64,000 bases of DNA from the NCBI RefSeq assembly GCF_014905555.1, contig NZ_BNGS01000002.1, forward strand, positions 1 to 64,000. The letters run 5' to 3'. Below the pieces are notes generated by a model. The model was not told the origin of the DNA. It did not search any database and saw nothing but the letters and a program-made list of their open reading frames with translations. Source of the stretch: Streptomyces sp. Y2F8-2. Lineage in GTDB: Bacteria > Actinomycetota > Actinomycetes > Streptomycetales > Streptomycetaceae. Shown piece after piece: positions 57,945 through 64,000 of this stretch; position 1 is the first letter of the stretch; every line of letters begins with the position of its first letter. The position numbers were made by a program, and so were the translations under genes.

Positions 57945-59170
57945 TGACCACCCTTCACGATCCCCCGCACACAGCCGGCCCTGTGCCCGCCCTCGTCGAG
58001 CAGTTCAAGGGCGGCCTGCGCGCCCCGATCTGCCTGACCTGGGAGTGGACGTACGCCTGCAACCTGTCCTGCGCGCACTGCCTCTCCTCGTCCGGGCGGC
58101 GCGACCCGTCGGAACTGTCCACGGACGAGATCAAGGGCGTCATCGACGAGCTCCAGCGGATGCAGGTGTTCTATGTCAACGTCGGCGGTGGCGAGCCGAC
58201 CGTCCGCCCCGACTTCTGGGAGCTGCTGGACTACGCGATCGACCACCAGGTCGGCGTGAAGTTCTCGACCAACGGGCTGCGGATCACCCCCGACCGGGCG
58301 CGGCGGCTCGCGGCCACCGACTACGTGGACGTCCAGATCTCCCTGGACGGCGCCACGCGGGAGATCAACGACGCGGTACGCGGCCCGGGGTCGTACGACA
58401 TGGCCGTACGGGCCATGGAGAACCTCGCCGCCGCGGGCTTCCGCGACTTCAAGATCTCAGTGGTGATGACCCGTCAGAATGTCTCGCAGCTCGACGACTT
58501 CGCAGCGATCGCCGACCGCTACGGCGCCCAGCTGCGGATCACCCGGCTGCGACCGTCCGGCCGGGGAGCCGACGTGTGGGACGAGCTGCACCCGACCGCC
58601 GAGCAGCAGCGCGAGATCTACGCCTGGCTGGTCGGCCACGGCGAGCGGGTGCTCACCGGGGACTCGTTCTTCCACCTCAACGCGCTCGGCTCGGAGCCGA
58701 TCCCGGGACTCAACCTGTGCGGGGCAGGACGGGTGGTGTGCCTGATCGACCCGGTGGGTGACGTGTACGCCTGCCCGTTCGCCATCCACGACGCGTTCAA
58801 GGCGGGCAACGTCCGCTCCGCAGGCGGCTTCGAGCAGGTGTGGCGGGAGTCGGAGCTTTTCGCCGAGCTGCGCCGGCCCTCGACCGGAGGAGCCTGCTCG
58901 GGCTGCCCGGCGTACGACACCTGCCAGGGCGGCTGCATGGCCGCGAAGTTCTTCACGGGCCTCCCGCTGGACGGACCCGACCCCGAATGCGTCAAGGGCC
59001 ACGGCGCCGCCGCGCTCTCGGCGGTGGACCGGGACGCGCTCCCGCGCCAGGGCAACGACCACTCGCACCGCACCGTGGCCCTGGGCATGCCCGCCGTACG
59101 CACCAGCCGCCCGGACCGCTTCTGCGACGAGAGTCCGCTGGCCGGGATGCCGTCGAGCCCGCCCGCGTGA
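57941..59170 (+). CDS. mftC: Mycofactocin radical SAM maturase
   Basis: A 409-residue radical SAM/SPASM enzyme. Cys40, Cys44 and Cys47 in 'CNLSCAHC' bind the SAM cluster and 'VNVGGGEPT' is the GGE motif. The SPASM part carries Cys in 'NLCGAGRVVCLI', 'VYACPFAI', 'CSGCPAYDTCQGGC' and a final 'DPEC'. It oxidatively decarboxylates the C-terminal Tyr of MftA and then forms the Val-Tyr lactam. Start is GTG at 57941 or the adjacent ATG at 57944; both overlap the mftB stop. A tail of about 60 residues after the last Cys is rather long. Confidence 0.97.
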   Translation: MMTTLHDPPHTAGPVPALVEQFKGGLRAPICLTWEWTYACNLSCAHCLSSSGRRDPSELSTDEIKGVIDELQRMQVFYVNVGGGEPTVRPDFWELLDYAIDHQVGVKFSTNGLRITPDRARRLAATDYVDVQISLDGATREINDAVRGPGSYDMAVRAMENLAAAGFRDFKISVVMTRQNVSQLDDFAAIADRYGAQLRITRLRPSGRGADVWDELHPTAEQQREIYAWLVGHGERVLTGDSFFHLNALGSEPIPGLNLCGAGRVVCLIDPVGDVYACPFAIHDAFKAGNVRSAGGFEQVWRESELFAELRRPSTGGACSGCPAYDTCQGGCMAAKFFTGLPLDGPDPECVKGHGAAALSAVDRDALPRQGNDHSHRTVALGMPAVRTSRPDRFCDESPLAGMPSSPPA

Positions 59171-59209
59171 CGCCGAAGGCGACCCCCAACAGACAGAAGG
59201 AGAAGGTTG

Positions 59210-60382
59210 ATGAGCGGGTGGTTCGAGACGGTGGCCGAGGCCCAGCGCAGGGCCGGCAAGCGGCTGCCGAAGTCCGTCTACAGTGCGCTGCTCGCCGGTT
59301 CCGAGAAGGGCACGTCCTACGACGACAACACCAAGGCGTTCGCGGAGCTGGGCTTCGCCCCGCACGTGGCCGGCCTGTCGGCCAAGCGGGACCAGTCGAC
59401 GACGGTCCTGGGCCAGCAGATCTCACTGCCGGTGATCATCTCCCCGACCGGGGTGCAGGCAGTGCACCCCGACGGCGAGGTGGCCGTCGCCCGCGCCGCT
59501 GCGGCCCGGGGTACGGCGATGGGGCTCAGCTCGTTCGCGAGCAAGCCGCTCAAGGAGGTCGTGGCGGCCAATCCGCAGACGTTCTTCCAGATGTACTGGA
59601 TGGGCTCGAAGGACGCGATGCTGCAACGCATCGAGCATGCGTACACCTACGGGGCGAAGGCGCTGATCGTCACCCTCGACTGGTCCTTCTCGCACGGCCG
59701 TGACTGGGGCAGCCCCAGGATTCCCGAACGGCTGAACCTCAAGGCGATGGCGCGCTTCGCACCGGAGGCGCTGGCTCGACCGCGCTGGCTGCTGGACTTC
59801 CTCAGGTCCCGCGGCCTCCCCGACCTCACGGCACCGAACCTCGCCGACCCGGGCGGGGACGCTCCGACCTTTTTCGGTGCCTACGGCGAGTGGATGCAGA
59901 CCCCGCCCCCGTCCTGGGAGGACGTGCGCTGGCTGCGCGAGCAGTGGGACGGGCCGTTCCTGCTCAAGGGCATCTGCCGGGTGGACGACGCCAGGCGGGC
60001 CGTCGACTCCGGAGTCACCGCGATCTCGGTGTCCAACCACGGCGGCAACAACCTCGACGGCACCCCGGCACCGATCCGCGCGCTGCCGGCCGTTGCCGAA
60101 GCGGTCGGTGACCAGGTCGAGATCCTGCTGGACAGCGGCATCCGCCGGGGCAGCGACGTGGTCAAGGCACTCGCGCTGGGCGCGCGGGCCGTGATGATCG
60201 GCCGCGCCTATCTGTGGGGCCTGGCCGCGGGCGGGCAGACCGGTGTGGAGAACGTGCTCGACATCCTGCGCGGCGGCATCGACTCCGCCCTGCTGGGCCT
60301 CGGGCGCTCGTCCATCCACGAACTCACCCCCGACGACGTCGTGATCCCGCGCGGATTCACCCGCACTCTGGGCGCGGTCTGA
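59210..60382 (+). CDS. mftD: Mycofactocin FMN-dependent dehydrogenase
   Basis: A 390-residue enzyme of the FMN-dependent 2-hydroxy acid dehydrogenase family. 'PVIISPTGVQAVHPDGE', 'TLDWSFSHGRD' and the catalytic-His motif 'SNHGGNNLDG' are seen; ordinary family members have Arg or Gln where MftD has Asn after GG. It deaminates the cleaved AHDP dipeptide to pre-mycofactocin, giving the redox-active dicarbonyl. The ATG at 59210 follows AGAAGGAGAAGG; the TTG three bases earlier is less likely. Confidence 0.96.
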   Translation: MSGWFETVAEAQRRAGKRLPKSVYSALLAGSEKGTSYDDNTKAFAELGFAPHVAGLSAKRDQSTTVLGQQISLPVIISPTGVQAVHPDGEVAVARAAAARGTAMGLSSFASKPLKEVVAANPQTFFQMYWMGSKDAMLQRIEHAYTYGAKALIVTLDWSFSHGRDWGSPRIPERLNLKAMARFAPEALARPRWLLDFLRSRGLPDLTAPNLADPGGDAPTFFGAYGEWMQTPPPSWEDVRWLREQWDGPFLLKGICRVDDARRAVDSGVTAISVSNHGGNNLDGTPAPIRALPAVAEAVGDQVEILLDSGIRRGSDVVKALALGARAVMIGRAYLWGLAAGGQTGVENVLDILRGGIDSALLGLGRSSIHELTPDDVVIPRGFTRTLGAV

Positions 60383-60383
60383 G

Positions 60384-61184
60384 ATGACGGCCGAGCCCGC
60401 TCCGGCCGCGAGGGCATGGTCGCGGCGCACGACGACGACCCGGCTCGTCGACCTGACCTGGCCGGACCTGACGGACCGCCGCCCCCTGGTGCTCCTGCCC
60501 CTGGGCTCCTGCGAGCAGCACGGCCCGCATCTCCCGCTGGACACCGACACCTCGGTGGCCTCCGCGGTCGCCGAGCGGGCCGCCGTCCGGCTGCGCGGCC
60601 ACCTGGACGTGCTGGTCGCGCCCGCACAACCGTATGCGGCCAGCGGAGAGCACGAGGGGTTCCCCGGCACCGTGTCCGCCGGCCACACCGCGCTGCACCT
60701 GCTCGTCACGGAGATCGGCCGCTCGATGCTGCGCTGGGCCGGACGCCTGCTGGTGGTGAACGGGCACGGCGGCAACCTGGCCAGTCTGGCAGAGGCGGTC
60801 ACCGGCCTGCGGGGCGAGCGACGGGACGTGGCCTGGTGGCCGTGCGTGCCGAAGAACTCCGACGCCCATGCCGGCCGTGCCGAGACCTCCATGATGCTGC
60901 GGCTGCGGCACGCGGCCGTGCGCAGCGAGCAGGCCGTGGCCGGGCCGACCGACCCCGTGCACCTGCTGATGGACCGGCTGGTCTCCGAGTCCGTCCGTGG
61001 GGTCAGCCCCTCCGGCGTCCTGGGTGATCCCGCCGGGGCCTGCGCGAGCGAGGGCGAACAGCTCCTCGACCGCATGGCCGAGCGCCTCGCCTCCGACGTG
61101 CGCGCCTGGCGGGTCTCCGGACAGGGCCGGCTCGGCCTGCCCGCGCAGCAGCCGGTCATCGCACGCGCGGGAGCCGGGCGATGA
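60384..61184 (+). CDS. mftE: Mycofactocin precursor peptidase (creatininase family)
   Basis: A 266-residue creatininase-fold metalloprotease. Metal ligands are visible in 'LPLGSCEQHGPHLPLDTDT', 'NGHGGNLASL' and 'DAHAGRAETSMML'. MftE cuts the modified MftA to free the C-terminal AHDP unit. The ATG stands one base after the mftD stop, and the gene overlaps the next by four bases. Confidence 0.96.
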   Translation: MTAEPAPAARAWSRRTTTTRLVDLTWPDLTDRRPLVLLPLGSCEQHGPHLPLDTDTSVASAVAERAAVRLRGHLDVLVAPAQPYAASGEHEGFPGTVSAGHTALHLLVTEIGRSMLRWAGRLLVVNGHGGNLASLAEAVTGLRGERRDVAWWPCVPKNSDAHAGRAETSMMLRLRHAAVRSEQAVAGPTDPVHLLMDRLVSESVRGVSPSGVLGDPAGACASEGEQLLDRMAERLASDVRAWRVSGQGRLGLPAQQPVIARAGAGR

Positions 61185-61966
61185 CCGGCCGGCGGGTCGC
61201 CGTGGTCACCGGCGGAGCCCGGGGCATCGGGGCCGCGACCGTACGGCGTCTGGCCCGCGCCGGCTGGGCCGTGGTCGCCGTGGACCGCTGCGCCGACGAC
61301 CCCGACGTGCCCTATCCGCTGGCCGAGCCGGGCGAGCTGGACGCCCTGGCGAGGGAGTTCCCCGACGTCCGTACCGTCCGCGCGGACGTCCGGGACGCGG
61401 CCGCGCTGCGGGCCGCCGTGGAGCTTGCCGAGCGCGAGTTCGGCGGGCTCGATGCCGCCGTGGCTGCGGCCGCCGTCATGCTCGGCGGCGGCCCGGTGTG
61501 GGAGCAGACCGAGGCACAGTGGCGCACGCTGCTCGACGTGGACGTGATGGGCGTGGCTCACCTCGCGCGCGCCGCCGTACCCGCCCTGCTGCGTCGGCCG
61601 CAGCCCCGCACCGGCCGGTTCGTCGCCCTCGCCTCGGCCGCCGCGCACCGCGGGCTGTGGGGACTCGGTGCCTACTGCGCCGCCAAGCACGCCGTGGTCG
61701 GCCTGGTCCGTGGCCTCGCCTGTGACCTGAGGGACACCGGCGTGAACGCGGTCGCCGTGTCCCCCGGCTCCACCCGCACGGACATGCTGCGGGCCACGGC
61801 CGACCTCTACCAGCTCGACGAGGTCGACAAGCTCGCCGAACAGCAGCTCACCGGACGCCCGCTGGAACCCGATGAGGTGGCCGCCGTGGTGGCCTGGGCC
61901 TGCTCGGCCGACTCCCTCGCCGTCACCGGATCCGTCCTCCACGCCGACGGGGGGTTCACGGCATGA
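61181..61966 (+). CDS. Mycofactocin-associated short-chain dehydrogenase
   Basis: A 261-residue SDR of the mycofactocin-coupled subfamily. It has TGGARGIG, an insertion after the second strand ('VDRCADDPDVPYPLAEPGEL') characteristic of these proteins, the AAAA segment in place of NNAG, and the catalytic Tyr/Lys in YCAAK. These SDRs keep their NAD(H) bound and pass electrons to mycofactocin. It is placed between mftE and mftF with ATGA overlaps on both sides. The alcohol substrate is unknown. Confidence 0.93.
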   Translation: MTGRRVAVVTGGARGIGAATVRRLARAGWAVVAVDRCADDPDVPYPLAEPGELDALAREFPDVRTVRADVRDAAALRAAVELAEREFGGLDAAVAAAAVMLGGGPVWEQTEAQWRTLLDVDVMGVAHLARAAVPALLRRPQPRTGRFVALASAAAHRGLWGLGAYCAAKHAVVGLVRGLACDLRDTGVNAVAVSPGSTRTDMLRATADLYQLDEVDKLAEQQLTGRPLEPDEVAAVVAWACSADSLAVTGSVLHADGGFTA

Positions 61967-63450
61967 CACTCGTACGCTCGCGTCCGCCGTCCCCGCCCGG
62001 CATCAGGCTGCCCTCGCCGACGGACGTGACGCTGCCCAGCGGGTTCACGGTCGAACTGGCCGCCGGTACACATCGGTCACGGGACGGACGGCTGCTGGCC
62101 GGTGGTTCGCCGCTGAGGCTGGTGAGGCTGACTGCACGGGCGGCCCGGCTACTGGAGGGTGGCTGTTTCACCGTGTCGGACGCCATGAGCGCCACGCTCG
62201 CCCGGCGGCTCCTGGACGCCGGCGTCGTGCATCCGCGTCCGGCCCCGACACCGGTGCGCGACACGACGATCGTGATACCCACCCGTGACCGGGCCGACCA
62301 GTTGGAGCGGCTGCTGAGTGCCCTGCGCACCGATCCGCCGACCTCGAACCTGCCGGTGCTGGTCGTGGACGACGGCTCGGAGGACCAGGCATCGCTGGCC
62401 GAGGTGGCCTGCCGGTACGGGGCCCGGTTGCTGGTCCACCCGTACAACCGCGGCCCCGCGGCGGCCCGCAACACCGGACTGCGCCACGCCCGTACCGCGT
62501 ACGTGGCGTTCTGCGACTCCGACGTGGTACCCGAACCCGGCTGGCTCGGACCCCTGCTGGCGCAGTTCTCCGACCCGGCCGTGGCGCTCGCCGCACCCCG
62601 TGTGGTCGCGCAGCCCGTCCGCGCGCCGGGGCTCCTGGACCGGTACGAGCAGGTCCGCTCGCCCTTGGACATGGGAGAGCGGGAGGGGCCGGTCGTGCCG
62701 GTGTCGGCGCTGTCGTACGTGCCCAGCGCAACCATCGTGGTGCGCCGGTCGGCCGTGGGCGCGGGCTTCGACGAAGGCATGCGAGTGGGCGAGGACGTCG
62801 ACCTGTGCATGCGGCTGCACGAGGCCGGCTGGCGGCTGCGGTACGTTCCCTCCGCACGCGTCGGCCACCGACACCGCACGCGTCTGCGCAGCTGGCTCGC
62901 CCAACGGGCCGGCTACGGCACGGGCGCCGCCGACCTGGCGCTACGGCATCCAGGCCAGGTGCCGCCGCTCTACGCCGCGCCCTGGTCGCTGGCCGCCTGC
63001 GCCCTGCTGCTGCGCGCCAGGCCGGGCCCGGCGGCCCTGGCCGCAGTGCTCACCGGTGTGACCGCGGTACGCGTGGCGCGGCGCATGCCCGACGCCGACC
63101 ACCCGGCCCGCGCCGGAGCCCTGCTCTCGCTCGCCGCGCTGCGCGGCACCGCCGAGCAGCTGCTGCGCTGCGCCACCCGGCACCACTGGCCCCTCGCGGT
63201 CACCGCGGCCGCCGTGAGCCGCCGTGCGCGGTACGCGCTGATCGTCGCGGCGCTCGCCGAGGGGCTCGCGGACCACCGCCGCTCGGGCACCTCGCTCCCG
63301 CCCCTCGCACACGTGGCCGTCCGGCGTCTGGACGACCTCGCCTACGGCTGGGGCGTCTGGCAGGGCGCCGTACGCCGCAGGACCGCCGCACCGCTCACAC
63401 CCCGTCTCGCCCTGCGCGTGGTGAGCCGCTGGACGGGAGCGCGACCGTAG
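61963..63450 (+). CDS. mftF: Mycofactocin glycosyltransferase
   Basis: A 495-residue family 2 glycosyltransferase. An N-terminal domain of about 90 residues precedes the GT-A core with 'IVIPTRDRADQLERLLSALR', 'LVVDDGSEDQ' and the metal-binding 'FCDSDVVPEPGW'. Hydrophobic helices follow (LAACALLLRA and after), suggesting membrane association. MftF adds the beta-1,4-linked glucose chain to pre-mycofactocin. It is the last gene of the operon; 122 bases follow before the acetyl-CoA synthetase start. Confidence 0.95.
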   Translation: MTLVRSRPPSPPGIRLPSPTDVTLPSGFTVELAAGTHRSRDGRLLAGGSPLRLVRLTARAARLLEGGCFTVSDAMSATLARRLLDAGVVHPRPAPTPVRDTTIVIPTRDRADQLERLLSALRTDPPTSNLPVLVVDDGSEDQASLAEVACRYGARLLVHPYNRGPAAARNTGLRHARTAYVAFCDSDVVPEPGWLGPLLAQFSDPAVALAAPRVVAQPVRAPGLLDRYEQVRSPLDMGEREGPVVPVSALSYVPSATIVVRRSAVGAGFDEGMRVGEDVDLCMRLHEAGWRLRYVPSARVGHRHRTRLRSWLAQRAGYGTGAADLALRHPGQVPPLYAAPWSLAACALLLRARPGPAALAAVLTGVTAVRVARRMPDADHPARAGALLSLAALRGTAEQLLRCATRHHWPLAVTAAAVSRRARYALIVAALAEGLADHRRSGTSLPPLAHVAVRRLDDLAYGWGVWQGAVRRRTAAPLTPRLALRVVSRWTGARP

Positions 63451-63572
63451 ACCCCTCGTCGAACTCCCGCCCGCCAACCTCGCGCCAACCCTTCCCGGCC
63501 ACCGTGTCCATCCGGTGACAGCCCCAGGATCGGCTGATCCGGCCCACACCCGCACCCACTGGAGGATCCCGT

Positions 63573-64000
63573 ATGCCCCCGCGCTCTGACCACGACGCTC
63601 AGCCCGACCGCGAGGCGTTCTGGGAGGAACAGGCCCAGAGGCTGCACTGGGAGACGGGGTGGAGCCAGGTACTGGACTGGTCGGACGCACCGTTCGCCCG
63701 CTGGTTCGCCGGCGGACGGCTGAACGTGGCCTACAACTGCGTCGACCGGCACGTCGAGGCCGGCCACGGCGAGCAGGTCGCCTTCCACTGGGAGGGTGAA
63801 CCCGGCGACACCCGCACCATCACCTACGCCGACCTCAGGCGCGAGGTCTGCAAGACGGCCAACGCCCTGCTCTCCCTCGGCCTGAGGGCCGGGGACCGGG
63901 TCGCGATCCAGCTGCCGATGATCCCCGAGGCGGTGTTCGCCATGCTGGCCTGCGCCCGGCTCGGGCTGCCGCACAGTGTGGTGTTCGGGGGGTTCTCCCC
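63573..64000 (+). CDS. Acetyl-CoA synthetase-like acyl-CoA ligase, N-terminal part
   Basis: The first 142 residues of an AMP-forming acyl-CoA synthetase cut by the window end. The N-terminal cap '[19 protein letters not shown]', '[20 protein letters not shown]' and '[20 protein letters not shown]', then 'HSVVFGGFS', are those of acetyl-CoA synthetases. The ATG at 63573 follows GGAGG. It would turn the acid made by the alcohol and aldehyde dehydrogenases into an acyl-CoA. The catalytic core lies outside the window, so acetate versus propionate preference cannot be judged. Confidence 0.93.
   Translation, partial: MPPRSDHDAQPDREAFWEEQAQRLHWETGWSQVLDWSDAPFARWFAGGRLNVAYNCVDRHVEAGHGEQVAFHWEGEPGDTRTITYADLRREVCKTANALLSLGLRAGDRVAIQLPMIPEAVFAMLACARLGLPHSVVFGGFS

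Noticed and set aside
59423..61969. Minus-strand open frame of 848 codons
   Set aside because: Antisense to mftD, mftE and the SDR, whose motifs are unmistakable; composition is shadow-like.

Overview
The window is very GC-rich DNA with strong third-position GC bias, GTG and TTG starts, purine-rich ribosome-binding sites, rare TTA codons confined to a few genes, SARP-type regulation, modular polyketide synthases and mycofactocin genes. Together these point to a Streptomyces or close actinomycete chromosome. No rRNA, tRNA, CRISPR array, insertion sequence or phage gene was found.

Region A (1-about 30.3 kb) is a type I polyketide gene cluster. On the minus strand lie a 4577-residue PKS (KSQ loading module plus two KS-AT-DH-KR-ACP modules) and the start of the next PKS (KS and the first residues of an AT, cut by the window edge). 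The visible modules predict an acetate-started hexa-2,4-dienoyl chain passed on through docking domains. Tailoring genes follow: two NTF2/SnoaL-like proteins, an aldehyde dehydrogenase, a P450, an SDR, a flavin-dependent monooxygenase with a flavin reductase, a Tat-exported amine oxidase and a long class III aminotransferase. Regulators are an HxlR protein and a SARP that carries a decayed cyclase domain and an AAA domain. The set suggests an amine-containing polyene or polyketide alkaloid; this is inference.

Region B (30.3-37.9 kb) is a tightly coupled operon of a 90-residue unknown protein, a fatty acyl-AMP ligase, a KAS III, and acyl-CoA carboxylase beta and epsilon subunits. Next come a decayed biotin-carrier remnant of an accA gene and an MFS transporter with a TetR-type palindrome upstream. 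It may supply precursors and export for region A.

Region C (38.3-43.8 kb, minus strand) is a five-gene operon in which every gene overlaps the next: a GlxA/AraC regulator, a ThDP enzyme, a SRPBCC protein, a KAS III-like protein lacking the usual His, and a HisC-like aminotransferase. I do not recognise its product; it is the best candidate here for an undescribed small pathway.

Region D (44.3-64 kb) concerns alcohol oxidation. It has a stand-alone anti-sigma-type ATPase, an aldehyde dehydrogenase with a DUF779 partner and a GAF-domain activator, an ErcA-like iron alcohol dehydrogenase in operon with a sensor kinase and response regulator, and a probable mycofactocin glycan methyltransferase (MftM) with VWA and MoxR ATPase partners. 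A methanol dehydrogenase-type nicotinoprotein follows, then the mycofactocin operon mftA-B-C-D-E-SDR-mftF and the start of an acetyl-CoA synthetase gene. An 18-bp near-palindrome occurs upstream of the ErcA-like gene and twice between the alcohol dehydrogenase and mftA, which suggests that the two-component system controls both. The genes would turn an alcohol into aldehyde, acid and acyl-CoA, with mycofactocin as the redox cofactor.
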